Source of the DNA: Hirundichthys speculiger | Taxonomy: Eukaryota > Chordata > Actinopteri > Beloniformes > Exocoetidae | Length of the DNA: 64,000 nucleotides | Assembly: GCA_018398805.1 (NCBI GenBank) | Contig: JAGFBZ010000563.1 | Coordinates: 367,004 to 431,003 of the forward strand | Direction of reading: 5' to 3' | Shown: piece by piece, positions 1 through 12,060 of the stretch | Layout of the letters: the number at the start of each line of letters is the position of its first letter | How positions within the stretch are numbered: the stretch's first letter is position 1 | Notes under the pieces: model-generated | Seen by the model: the letters and a program-made list of their open reading frames with translations, nothing else | Database searches by the model: none | What the model was told of the DNA's origin: nothing | Program-made: the position numbers and the translations under genes

Positions 1-303
1 CTATTAAAAATGTTGGTGCATCATTAAGAGGAGAATCTGACAGTGGTTAACAGCTGAAATCTTGCACTAGATAGAGATTCAAAAATCTACAAAAATCCCT
101 CAGTTCCCAAAACTATGATACAAATGTCAAATAAAGAATGATGTAACACAATTTTAAACATCTGTCTTCAACATTTTTATTTTATTTATTTTGTGTGTGT
201 GTATTTCTGGCTTAACATTCTAGATTTGTTAACATTTTATCAATACAAAGAAGTCATTCAGAAAAAACAGGACATTATTGCCTTTGTACATCTATCTGTA
301 CAT

Positions 304-341
<38 letters not shown>

Positions 342-778
342 ATGGCAGTCCACCAAACACAGTCCGTGTTCACAACAGCAAATGTAGAAATACAGTACAG
401 TGATGCGTTGTGCAACAAATTGTAACTTTAGTATAAATACTTGCATATGTTAGGAACAATTGTTTAGCCAACTTTCCAGCCAAGAAGAGACATTACTAGT
501 TCTGTAACATATTTCATTCCTTTATTTGCTAAAAGTTATCTCCATCAGGGGAAAAGTAACGCCAATATTGCTCCTTCTTGACTGCATACATGAGTTTTAG
601 ACTGGACAACCTGCTTTTGACTATTCACTGATCCCACCCCCCAGCCAACCGAGATGGCATATCTGGTTAGTAAGTCTCAACTTGATACCCTCTCAGGCAG
701 CTTTGTTTCCATGTGTTTCTGCTCACTCATGCAGTTAGACCATGCATTTATTTGGATACCTCTGTAGTTGCTGACATA
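1..778. other. Gene-free left edge
   Basis: I see no coding exon or RNA gene here. The DNA is AT-rich and mostly looks single-copy, with one very long C homopolymer listed separately. It could be intergenic DNA or an intron of a gene outside the window; nothing visible decides. Confidence 0.5.
305..339. repeat. Homopolymer (C)35
   Basis: An uninterrupted run of 35 C (G on the other strand). Runs this long are length-unstable and hard to sequence, so the exact count is uncertain. Confidence 0.95.
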
Positions 779-1142
779 CAGTCAGGGAAAAAAATTATTA
801 GACCACCCTTGTTTTCTTCAGTTTCTTGTTCATTTTAATGCCTGGTACAACTAAAGGTACATTTGTTTGGACAAACATAATGATAACCACAAAGATTGCT
901 CATAAGAGTTTTATTTAAGAGCTGATATCTTACCATTTTCCACGGTTTCCTTGATTATAACCTAAATCACTTAAGTTTTTACATCAATAGCTATGGCGTT
1001 GTACTGCCAAAAACACTGCTTTTATGCATTCATTGTTTTCTTTTCTGTCTGTTTTAGTCACATTATGACGTTTAGTGGTACCAGGTATTAAAATGAACAA
1101 GAAAGTGAAGAAATGGTGGTCTAATAATTTTTTCCATGACTG
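779..1142. mobile_element. Tc1/mariner-type MITE, 364 bp
   Basis: The two ends are inverted copies of each other over roughly 70 bp: the left begins CAGTCAGGGAAAAAAATTAT and the reverse complement of the right begins CAGTCATGGAAAAAATTATT. Both sides are flanked by TA (777-778 and 1143-1144), the target duplication of Tc1/mariner transposases. The interior has no transposase reading frame, so this is a non-autonomous copy moved in trans. Family name not determined. Confidence 0.85.
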
Positions 1143-1557
1143 TAGTTGTGAAACTCCTCCTAGCTGTATATCTTGGAGTGTTATTTGTCTCATATATGAT
1201 GAAAAAAATTCAACTTGTGTGGTGGATTTCAGTGATAATACACAAGCAGTGCAAGCTCTAGTCTTTTCATCCATATCAGAGCAGCTCTCATGTGCAGCTC
1301 ATCTGGGACTCTGCTGTAGAGCTTCCTTCACTTCCTTCCTCCTCCTCCTCTGCACTGATATATACACAAAAATATTCTTACACAGACAATTCCTATCGGC
1401 TACCTGAAAGTCCCAAATAGTTAGTGCACTCCCAGTAAACACGCTCTGGTCGTCTATGGTTTAACTGGCGCACAAGCCGTTTAAGACGATCTCTGCTATT
1501 TTCTCAGGGGTTCAACTGAGGCCAAATCACGCTTTTTATACAAGAGTTAATTCAAGA

Positions 1558-1828
1558 TGTACAGCCATTTGTGCACGTCCACATGTGACCAAGTAGACAC
1601 ACATTGATACCATTTGGACGCGCTCTTGTATGCGCAGACATGCGGGTTGCGGGTAGTGGGTCGTCAGACCACCCGCAATCTGTGATCGCAAGAAACCGAG
1701 TTTGCGGAAAGGGCGAAAGACGCGCCCATTGCCACACCTACAATGTGAGTAAGGGAGTCAGCATAATGACTACCAGCTTTAGGGAGCGGAAGATTGCTAG
1801 CTGGAAGTGTACGATCGGGGCCCTAGTG
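1558..1828 (-). repeat. Dispersed repeat family A, copy 1
   Basis: Reads in reverse orientation relative to the copy at 16,834-17,206. Shared landmarks are the end CTAGGGCCCCGATC, the block around 1,700-1,790 and the block CCACATGTGAC near 1,580. The GGGCCCGATC-type end suggests a DNA transposon, but I could not define the target duplication or the superfamily. Confidence 0.6.
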
Positions 1829-3559
1829 TTGCCCATGGAGTCAAAATAGTTATTTTTCTTTTTGATATTCTTACATTAGTTTGGTTGTTTTGAAAAAAAA
1901 GAAAAAATAAAATATAAGTCTTGCAGCTTGCAGCTTTTGGTTTTGTATCTATTCTTTTAGAAATACACAAAGACCTGAAACTGGGCAGTGTGTCAAACAC
2001 TTTAAGACATTTCCTGTAATATTCATGAGGTTAAAATGCACTAATTACATGACACTGCTGAAGTTAAACTGACAAATGCATAAGGAACAAAGCACTGAAC
2101 ATGAATACAGCACATGCAGCAGTACTGTTTCACAAACTGATGCAGTTTGGAAAACATCTGTCTAGGATTTGATCTTTCATCAGAGAAATTGCAATTCATT
2201 CTGAGTCTCTTCAGAAAGGGGCAGCAGGTCCTGCCTTCCAAATCAAGCTTCATGAAATGCAATCCAGATGTTACACGAGAAGACTTAACAGAAAACAGAA
2301 AACAGAAAAAGTGCATGTGCATGCGTCGCAAGGACAGAACATTAGCCTTACCAGAAATACCGTAAATAACACAAAAAACATTACTACAAAAGTGGGGCAC
2401 CACAGTTTTTCAACCTTTTCATCAGCTTATATAAATATATTTTTTCCTTCAATACAGACCTGAACCTACTTCTCACTTAGCTTTTCAAGTATTGTATATA
2501 TTAGATTTTAGACATTTGGGGGATTGTAAACCAGTTTCTAAAAATAGAGATCAAATGGTATGAAATTGAATGTCAACACCTCAAACTGTGACGGTAAAAA
2601 GGACTTGGACTCTGCCTCAGATAACGCGTTACCAGGACAACTGATGACCTACTCGAATGTGTTAGCTGAACCCTTATCAAGCTCTTCCTTTGAGACTTTT
2701 TGGTTGCAAAGGAAATAACCCGCTACAGGCTGCTAGTAACTTGCTCAATGACAGGAGTGAAAGCCTTACAAAATTCCACAGAATTTGATACGATTTACAA
2801 ATTGAAGGAGAAGAGATCCAGATTTGATTGAGGAAGAAATTAACGGTAAATCTGAGCCACCGCCTGGTGCTCCAAGTAGCAGTCTTTCTAAAGTGGCCAG
2901 TTAGCACTTCCTGCCGCCTGGTCCTCTCATTTATCATGTATCAGCAGCCGTTGCAAGTCAAGCTTGGCTAAGGTCATTCCTTCTTTTAGCCTGTACCCCA
3001 CTGTCTTAGACTTCCAACGTCCTCTCCTGGAAGTCTGTTCTGAGGGCAAGGACATGTCTCACCCTGGCCATCAGCCACACACTGAGAGCTTCAGAGCAAT
3101 CTCCCTCAGTGTAAAATCATGCAGAATGTAAATATCTACAATACCAAATATAATCTTCAATTTCTAATATAATTTTCAAATATAATCTATAGATTACTTA
3201 AAATTCAGTGAATTTAAAGAAATCTCTGTGAGGATGGGGCAAGGTGGAAAGTCGACACTGGATGCTCATGATCTAAGGTGGGTCCAGTATAAAAGGATGG
3301 AGTCTCACGCTGCTTTGCATTAAAGACAGGCATGATTGTATAACTTCTATTTAATCAACGTTGTACTGTTTCACTGTCTGAACAACATAACACAATCACA
3401 TGGGCTATGTGAAAGCTGTGCCAGAAGAATAACTAAAACATTGCTGTATGCATTTTGGTCCAACAAAAAATAATACTGCATAAAAATGATGTGAGATGTG
3501 TAAAAATGTGAACCAAGACCCCAATAGAGTACAATGTAACTCTGAGTTTTAGACATGGC

Positions 3560-3960
3560 TAGCTATTAATTTTGAAAAATCTTGCATTTATGTCTTCTGT
3601 AAGAGCTGAGCATGCTGAAACTGGGAATTTCAATGATTTTTGTGCTGCATTAAAACAACACCACATGGCTAATGCTGTTCATGTCAACGATAACAGTCTT
3701 AAGATTGTTGCTACATCATTAGGAAATGGCAGAACAACAAGCTGCCTTGTTAGCTCCACAATCAGCCCCTCAGGATTAAACAGGATGAGATCAATAAACA
3801 TAATAGCCCTCATCTTGAAGCTTAAGCAGCTGAACATCAAGCTTGCGCAGGCATCAGTGCCACATTCTGCTCACTACTTTACTCATAGCAGGACTGATAC
3901 TGCAGAGAACGATCTGGGTGGAAATCTTTCCACTGACAGCAGCATAAAAATATTGGTTTG
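3560..3960. other. Candidate conserved non-coding element
   Basis: A non-repetitive block of balanced composition with several TAAT/ATTA-type homeodomain cores (for example near 3,650 and 3,720). A 131-codon open frame runs through it on the plus strand but resembles no protein I know and has no splice or start context. Calling it a conserved element is a guess from its texture; only alignment to other fish can show conservation. Confidence 0.25.
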
Positions 3961-6699
3961 GTGGTGATCACACAGACACCCACACAAGTCTGACACTCCT
4001 ACACATTAGGTTTTTAAATTACCTCACAAGTTAAAACTCTGTATTCTTAAACATGGCCTTTGCCACCCGCTTAGTCATTAAAAAAATGGATTCAGCTCGT
4101 GAGTAATGACATGTTACTCTTTGGTCTGACACAGCAGCAAAAACTACTTAATGAACTGGCAACAAAGTCTGTGAAAAGAGGCAGGAGGGATGACACTGGG
4201 ATGAGTTTCAGAACTTTCCTTTTTAAGAAAACAAACCAATAAACAAATTTCAAAGAAAGATGATGTGCTGCTGTATCAAAGGATAAACCATCTGTCTTGC
4301 AAGAACCAGTTAAAGAAAATTCTCTTGGTTATTTCTGATTATATGAATTAAGACAGCCGACACACAAATCCAAATAATGTCAAGCATTACATAATTTCAG
4401 CAGCAGCATTCATTAGGAGCCTAATAGTAAATGTAAAAGAATAGTATTTGATAAAAATGTAAAATGGATATAGCACAAGGTTTGAACTCGTTTACTCTAA
4501 CCTCTGCCACGAAGCTAAATATCTCAATGACAGGCTTAGTGCTGCATTATTTCTTAAATCCAGCGGCGTCTGGAAGACAGTTGTGGCTATTCCAATTGAA
4601 AATAAGCTTTGGCAGGGAAACAAAAGGACCCAAAGGGAAGTGAAAATGCTCTGCTTGAAGTTTGCTCATTCTCAGATCGTATCTTTTTCCTTTTTTCTTT
4701 TCCCCTCAAGCAACCCCCTGCTGTGGAGAGATAACAGGAGTAGAGTTCAGGCGGGGGGATGGCAATGTCAAAAGAAGGAGGTATTTCTGAGTAACTATCA
4801 TCAGGGATGACAATCTAGAGTTTCCTTTTGTACACCAGAATATCAGTGACTATCATGTGCAGGGGGTCTTCAGGCGTAGAGGAGACTGGTGACGGTGATT
4901 TAAGGTTTACAAAACCTCACCTGAAAATGACAGTTTTGTTTGTGTAGGGCAGTTTCAACTGAGTCGACTGGATGATATCATGTGAGGACTGACATGCTTT
5001 TTTTTTTTATCATGGATCATTGGCTAACAGTAGAGTTACATAACACCAACCATTTCTACACCAAGGGTTTCAGTGATGACGGCAGACAGGAGAGAGGAGT
5101 CAGATTGTGAAATGCTCTCCAACCAGGCCAACAACTTAAATCATCTCTGAAAAAAAAAAAAAAAAAAAAAAAAATCCGCCTTCATATGCAGTCATCTATG
5201 AACCCTGTCATCTATGAATTTCACAGCTCTGCTCACTATGTAACTGTTGTAAGAAGTGACAAAAATTGCCAAATCTCTTTGGCAATCTTTGGAGAATTAA
5301 ACAAAGTGCACACTTTTTTTTTCAGAAAAAAAAAAACACAACCAAATTATAATATCCCAAATGTAGATAGGACAGTTCCTGGCAATCATTTACATAGTGG
5401 TATTATCTAAAAATTAAATAGTGTAAAGAGCTGTATCTGATCATGTGATCACATTTTCTGTGCTGATACTCTGTGATCATGCAGTAAAAGTAGGTACATG
5501 GGTGTGTAATGTTGCGAGGCAGTCAGGAGGGAGGGTCAGTTGGGCCTCAGTACAGCACAGAATAACTTCGCTTTTTTAGTATATTTGTCATGACAAGACA
5601 CAGAAGTCAGCAGAGGTGGTGGACTGCTGGAATGTTGGTGCATTAGTTTATGGTGAGTACAACTGATTGCATATTGTTGGATGGTATCAAGTTATAATGT
5701 ATTAGAAAATAAAATATGTAGGACTGATGTGTAAATCAGCAGTGATGATGTAACAGTAGCGTTAGCAAATGCAGTGTTTTTTGTTGTTTTTTTAAGTTGG
5801 ACCAAATCTGTAAATATCTTGGCACAAGACTGAATGTAAATAATGTGGAACGGGGGATTTAAAATTTTCTTCTTTTATAATACATAATACTAAACAGTTT
5901 AAATAATTTGGAGGAATTTTGTTGACTGGGCAAAGGCACAAATTGAAACTCGGTAAGTCTTAGGAACCACAGGGCAAGGAAGTAAAGTAGAGCAACATGA
6001 TACATGGTTTCTGCTATGATATGGAGCACTTAAAATTTTACTGTGCATATAAAAAGCTTAATGTTAACCTTCTCTAGAGGCGTCATCAACATCTCTGGGC
6101 TCAGAGGCTGTAAGAATATATGATCTCCCAGAGGAAAAATGTAGTTTGCTCAGACAATTCAGTATTCCAGATCTATTTTGGAAGAAAATGGTGTCATGTG
6201 TTCCCAACCTAAGACAAAAAAAGGACCCACCACACTGTTCTTAGCAACAAGTCACAAATCCAGGCTCTGTGATGATATGGAGTTGTATCATTGCTCTACA
6301 TAAAGGTTTTTTAGATTTTTGTGATGTCAGCACTGATACAGAATAGGTCCTAGGATTTTTTTTTCCCTTATACAAATGTGAAAATAAAGGCATATTTCAA
6401 TAGATTTATAAGGGTCTATTCCCTTCTGGACTTTTATTCATTGATAAAAAAAACATTAAATAATCCACTGCAATGTGGAAATATTAAGTAAATTTATTCA
6501 TCTTAGCTCAAGTGAATACAAGGTGTGTTTGTGTCTATTCATTTAATAGCTGAGCCAGGTGAAATAGCGAGCAGAAACAAGAAAGACAGACATCTGGTCA
6601 TTTTTTAAAGCACCAACACCCCAAGTAAGTAGAACGTCTCCAAAAATACTAAAGACTGTTTGAGGGGAAAAAAACAACAACAAAAAAAACTGCTCAGTC

Positions 6700-6975
6700 C
6701 AAATGTTTCACAATGAAATTCAAAGAGAGAACAGAACTGTATCTGTTCATTAAAATTAAGAATGTCGCATACATAATTGGGAGGCCCATAATCTGGGATG
6801 ATGAACATTTGCCTGAAGGCTTTTATGACTGTATAATTGACCATTCAACCTACATGCTAAATTATTTATCATTAGCCAGTCTGAATAGTGAGAAACAAAT
6901 GCAGATCTGCTCAGAAAAGCCACACACCTTTTCCACAAACTGCAATTACAGCTACTTCAAAAATCATTAATTGCA
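6700..6975. other. Candidate conserved non-coding element
   Basis: Non-repetitive, AT-rich with many ATTA/TAAT cores, ending in a TCATTAATTGCAG block. No coding signal is convincing. The texture resembles developmental enhancers, but this is inference only. Confidence 0.25.
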
Positions 6976-7139
6976 GCTTCTTGTTATGCTACATAAAAAA
7001 AAAAAAACAACAATAATCTACCACACAAAAGGGTAACATGAGATTATCTAAGTATCTATTCTAATTGCATCTGCCATATGGCCATGCTGCTATACAATAC
7101 ATAGCCTCATCGCAGGGACCTCCTAACAACATTATTTGG

Positions 7140-7440
7140 CTCAATTAAACTGACATTTGAAACTTTGCCCCAGTCTTGCATTATTTCATTTTGAGCCAAT
7201 AGTGCACGTACACACAATCATCTGTGTGCAGCCACCAATTTGTAATTTATCCTCATCTCTGTGGCTCCGAGGAATGATTTATTTCCATTATTTTCAAGGC
7301 AGCCTGTCTGCTTATTGTTTCACAGATAAAACCAGAGCTGGCTTGTCCTCAAAAGGCCATTTAATGTTCAAGCAATTATATTCATGCTTTCATCACTGGA
7401 GCTGCATTATATCATAAAGTTACGCCGTGAAGCAGATGTG
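7140..7440. other. Candidate conserved non-coding element
   Basis: Non-repetitive stretch with TTTAAT, CCATTTAATG and ATTATTTCATT type motifs and no repeat homology elsewhere in the window. Flagged only because it stands out from the surrounding degraded DNA. Conservation is not tested. Confidence 0.25.
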
Positions 7441-7949
7441 TGTAGAGCTCACATGCAGGAAGGCTTGGGGGAATATATAATAACTTGAACCTGAGTTCTG
7501 ACCCTTTATCTGACTCTGTGCAGGTGCCAGACCACAAACAAGGCAGCACTGGATCCCTGCTTCCTTTTATTTGTACAGCTGAAGACCCTGTCGCTGGGTT
7601 TGAAAGGCACTAATGATGCTGCTGCATTACCAAACAGCTGAGAGACCTTTGCATGAAAAAGTCAAGTAGAAAAAACATGAGTTTCCCTGGTGTGACTCAT
7701 AACGCTATCACTTTTACCATATCTGTCTTATCTTTTACAGGGTGCTATGGGTTGTTCAGATTCAGCACACGATGCCAGCAAAGTCACCTCTATCAAGGAA
7801 CATCTGGAAGTAGAGCTGCTTTAACTAGAAATTGAACTTATGTATTCATTCATCTGTTCATACCTTAAATCCATCCTTTAATACATGGAACCAAAAAACA
7901 GGGATGAGTTAATAAGAGTTAAAACTGTGCCAAATGCTGTGCAATGCAG

Positions 7950-8040
7950 GGTTTACATCTCATCCCTAATATGATGGGCTCCAGCCTCCCTGAACAGGAG
8001 GAAGCAGGTGTAGAAAATTTATAAATTGATGGATTATATG
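7950..8040 (+). repeat. Retroelement 3' tail fragment
   Basis: The phrase GGGCTCCAGCCTCCCTGAAC followed by AGGAGGAAGCAGG and a run resembling AATTGATGGATTA matches the 3' end shared by many teleost non-LTR retroelements and SINEs, which end in GGATGGAT-type repeats. Only the tail is present. Confidence 0.5.
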
Positions 8041-8815
8041 TATATTATAAGACATTCAAAAATTCTGTTGTAATTTCATCTCGTTTTGAGGAACATCAAG
8101 ACAGAGGGGGGAAAAAAGTAACCCCTAGGAATTCAGTGGCTTTTTGCATTCATTTGTGAGAAAATGTAACCTGATCTTTATTTGAGCTCAGCATCCTCCT
8201 CTCCTGCCCCCAGATAAACAGACCTCCTACCCTCCCTTGACCCACAGCTTCCATGTCACATCTCAACTGTCTCATCTTCCGCCTTAGATGTGGATCTTAT
8301 TTCTGCTCCATTGTTGTCTACTACCCCATCAGGAGATGCTGCGGCCCCCTACTCCCCCCCCCACCTGTCTGTCTCCAGCAGTCAGGTGAAGACTCAGCTG
8401 GAGAGACTGTGTGACAGGGTGAAATAGATGTGGCAATATACTGCTAATTTTCTGGACTGCTAAAATACATTGTGGTAATGTGAGAGGTTGAAAATCCTTA
8501 TTTCATTTAAGAGTAGTTCAAAACACTGATTTCATGATGTAAACATGCTTTTAAAAAGTCATTAGTTGAAGAGAGAAATAATCTTATGTTAAAATATTGT
8601 TTAAAAATTGTTTAAAACAAAGTTTCAGGTATGATCTATTTTAGTGATTATCTGTGATCGTTCTGAAGAGTGCATCCGTTCATCTGTGCTCGATTGCTTT
8701 TGTCTCCACCCTTCAGCTGAGGCGGGAGTTGGTGCTTCATTCCAGTAAAGGCGTTGAATGAGCGAACACAGCAGCACTCACGTCCTGGTTATTTCTCCCC
8801 CTTTCTCAGGGGGTG

Positions 8816-10610
8816 TTACAACTGAACAGGATCAAAGTTGCAGGTCCAGATGGTGTCAACCCCAGAGTCCCGAAGGCCTGTGCAGACCAGCTATGTGGGG
8901 TTAGAACCCCTTCAACATCAGCCTGAACCGGAAGAAGGTTCCAGTGCTGTGAGCATCCTGCCTTGTTCCAGTATCAACATGGTGTACTCCAATCTTCTCC
9001 TATCAGCTTTAATGTTATGGTGTGGGGTCGTGTACAGTGTGTTGTGGATTTAGTGAGGGTCTTGTCTCATCTCCCCTGTCCTGAGTCTCTCGTTTCTTGT
9101 TTTACCTTGAGAGTCTGTCTTGTCTTCATTGTGTTCTGCTTTGCTTCCTTCCCTGTGTTATCCTGATTGTTTGCACCTGCCCCTCGTTTGTCCCCCTGTG
9201 TATTTAAGTCTGAAGTCTGGTCTTTCCCGTCTCTTGCTGGATCATACTGTTCACCTCCCTAGATGTCTTTGCCCTTCTTCCTTCCGTGCTCCTTTCTCGC
9301 TGTCACGTCACCCCTGTTTTTTTTATGTAAATTTAAATTTGGTGTTTTTGCCTTTTTTTGTAAAAACCCAGTGTGCTGGAAACTCCTGCTTTTGGGTCCT
9401 CAATACAACTCACCACCTACGACATATAGACCTGTTGTCCGAACATCAGACATCATGAAAGTCCTGGAGAGACTTTTATTGGTTCACCTGAATAAGCAAA
9501 CAAGCACTTTCCAGGACCCTCAATTTACTTTTTGCTGTAGTGTTCAGCAACACCTGCTTCAATGAACCCACAGTCATCTGGACAAAACACTCAGCACTGT
9601 GAGGATCATGTTCTTTGATTTTCCCAGTGCATTTAAAATCCAGCCAGCCAGCTGGTAAGAAACTCCAGAAGACACAGGTGGATGCCTCCACAATCACATG
9701 GATTACTGACTACCTGACAAACAGACCACAGTTTGTGAGATTGAATGGATGTGTGACTGACCAGGTGGTCAACAGCACAGGAGTACCACAGGGGACTGTA
9801 CTCTTACCATTCCTCTTCACTCTGTACACCACAGACTTCCAGGACCAGTCAGACTTGTCATCTGCAGATGACATACTCAGATGACTCTGCAGTTATGGGG
9901 TGTATCAGTGATGGACAAGAGACTGACTACAGACAATTGGTGGACCACTTTGTGACATGGCATAGGAACAGTCATCTGATCTTGAAAGTGAACAAGACAA
10001 AGGAGATGATTGTGGATTTTTAGGAGGAGCAGGAATAAGTCAAAAGGTATTTCCATAGGAGAAGTGGAGGTGGTGGAGGAGTATAAAATACCTTGGTGTT
10101 CATCTGAACAACAGACTGGACTGGAGACAAGCTGTTTATAAGAAGGGACAGAGTAGACTTTACTTCTTGAGGAAGCTTAGGTCCTTTTAGTGTTTTCAGC
10201 AAAATGTTGTATATTTTCTTTAAATCCGTTATGGAAAGTTCAATCTCATCTGCTGTCATCTGTTGGAGGAGCAGCATCAGAGTCAATGGCTTAAAAAAAA
10301 ACTGAACAAACTGATAGAGAAGGCTGGCTCTGTTCTGGAGCCTCTGGAGCTGATTCTGCAAAAGAAGGTACTTCATAAAATGAAGAACAACATGGACAAC
10401 CCTGAGCATCCTCCACACAGCAGAGTGTCTTCAGTTAGAAGCTTCATTCAGACTGCAAAGAAGGATGCTTCATAAAATGGAAAACGTACCAGGAAACCCT
10501 GAACATCTTCGTCACAAAACAGTGATTCAGTAACAGTGTCTTTCAGTCAGAGGCTTCTTCAGATCTGCTGCAACACAGACGGCCACACCTGCTGTCTGAC
10601 AAGTTCTGAT
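8816..10610 (+). pseudogene. Broken CR1/Rex1-like LINE reverse transcriptase
   Basis: Translating short segments in shifting frames gives reverse-transcriptase blocks that match the fuller copy at 57.9-60.6 kb on the other strand: GPDGV near 8,850, then SDIMKVLERLLLVHLNKQTS near 9,450, WITDYLTNRPQFVRLNG near 9,700, and STGVPQGTVLLPFLFTLYTT near 9,780. The catalytic aspartate region is shifted and broken near 9,870, and stops and frameshifts run throughout. The C-terminal part near 10,330-10,560 is partly duplicated. The copy lacks the endonuclease (5' truncated) and is interrupted at 9,011-9,402. It is a dead copy of a retrotransposon that once nicked and reverse-transcribed at its target. 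Confidence 0.8.
9011..9402 (+). mobile_element. Retroelement fragment inserted in the LINE
   Basis: The LINE translation is lost at about 9,010 and resumes at about 9,403. The intervening T-rich segment, with GTGTATTTAAGTCTGAAGTC near 9,200 and TGCTTTTGGGTCCTC at its end, resembles 3' regions of another fish retroelement. Family uncertain, edges accurate to about 20 bp. Confidence 0.45.
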
Positions 10611-10771
10611 ATGTTAATTCTAATTCAACATAATTTAATATTTTACCTTCTATACAGTTACCTTTTTAATTTACACTGCAACACTATCATTTTCTTTTGG
10701 GTTTAAATTAAGTATTATTCAATTCAATTAAACCTCTAAAAACCTCATAACACCTCTCTGATTCTCTAGTG

Positions 10772-11153
10772 CAGCCATTCCCAAACTTCAGAATACCAAA
10801 GCCCGATTTGAAATGTGAAAAATTACCGCAGCCCACCAAAACCTTTAACCACAACTGTGATCAACATACAGGACTAGAATCTATATTCTGATATTAATGT
10901 AAGGGGTCAACAAATAAGGTGACGCTTGTCATATTAAGTTAAGATGATGATAGAATAACACTTAACTGGTTTGTTTTGTTACTTCTTAATCTTTTTAAAT
11001 TATGTCCTTAATATTTTACAGTAATTAAAAACATATTTTAAAAAGATCGAGGATTTAAAACACATTTGTTTAATTTTAATGACCTCTCACGGCCCACCTG
11101 CAGTACCGCGACGGCCCACCAGAGGGCCGCGGCCCACACTTTGGGAATCACTG
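10772..11153. mobile_element. hAT MITE, perfect 8-bp duplication
   Basis: Starts CAGCCATTCCCAAACTTC and ends in the inverted TTTGGGAATCACTG. It is flanked by identical CTCTAGTG at 10,764-10,771 and 11,154-11,161, the 8-bp target duplication of hAT transposases. No coding capacity. The perfect duplication suggests a fairly recent insertion. A second, partial copy lies at 41,437-41,757. Confidence 0.9.
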
Positions 11154-11699
11154 CTCTAGTGCATATCTCACGCAGTCTTATTGATGGAGACGTGAACCTT
11201 TTGGAGTTCTCTGTTGCTTGGTAAGTGTTGCAAAGCAACAGCCAGAACAATAGGGGAGTGATGTTTTCTGAAGATCAGCCTATCATCCCATGATATAAGA
11301 TCGTGGACTGTTTGTGTGGCAGCTGGGATGTAAATAAAGACACATGCAGCAAAGAATGGCAAAACCAGCAGTGAGAGACTTCTGATGGAGCTGGAGATGA
11401 TCAGTACTGAGCAGCCATTACTTTTGTTGCAAAGGATCTGATGAGATCAACAGAGGAGACGAGGGCGGTGGTGGCATGCACATCCATTGAACGAGTCGAG
11501 GCAGAGGGCAGGAATATATTCATCTCTTGTTCCACCTCTGAGGGAAATGGACCAAGAGATGCAGTTCAGATATTAAATTTTAAATATAGTGGTGTTGTTA
11601 CGTTAGGAAACCGGAGTAGTGATTCCAGAAATAATGTAGCTACTGGACCAAACAGAGGCTTGCTCTATTCGTAGGGTCTCTGAAAAATTGAGGTCTGGT
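11154..11699. other. No recognisable gene
   Basis: Short open frames only, none with a recognisable product. I see no transposon end or RNA gene in this stretch. Confidence 0.4.
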
Positions 11700-12060
11700 T
11701 GGAGGAGGCTCTGCTTGTCTGAGTGTCAGTGGTTTTGTTGAAGGAAATTAGCCTTAACACTGTCCAGACATTGTTGCATATCAGTAAACCTGTAAATACA
11801 TTTTCCCATTGATGATGGTAGATCCAGGCCCTGAGACAGCAAAGAAAGAACATGTCATGGTTCTACCCCCTCTGTACCTTACTGTTGGGGTGATGTTTTT
11901 ATGATGGTAAGCTATGCCCTTTTTGTACCAGATGTAGTGTTGAATATTCTTACAGAACAATTCATTGTTTAATTCATCAGTCCACAAAACATTTTCTTAG
12001 TCGTGTTCATCAACAGACATGTTTGTCTGCCTGATGTCTTCAAGTTTTTGACTTGAAGAT
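11700..12060 (-). pseudogene. Tc1 transposase relic
   Basis: On the minus strand the segment translates to WTDE followed by ELF, HYIWYKKGIAYHHKNITPTV and further weak matches. This is the central part of a Tc1/mariner DDE transposase, where WTDE holds the second catalytic aspartate. No intact ends or full catalytic set can be seen, and it differs from the better-preserved Tc1 copy at 38.7-40.3 kb. A dead fragment of a cut-and-paste element. Confidence 0.75.

Larger units (their letters stand above)
1829..8815. other. Seven kilobases without a recognisable gene
   Basis: No open frame here has a plausible exon structure or a protein I recognise; open frames are short and mostly start at non-ATG codons. 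There is an A tract near 5,151-5,174. Three stretches that look unusually well kept and non-repetitive are listed as candidate conserved non-coding elements. A retroelement tail lies near 7,950. The rest shows nothing I can name. Confidence 0.5.

Noticed and set aside
193..387. Proline- or glycine-run open frames near 300
   Set aside because: Produced by the (C)35 homopolymer.
3572..3967. 131-codon plus-strand frame
   Set aside because: Starts at a non-ATG codon, no recognisable domain, no splice context.
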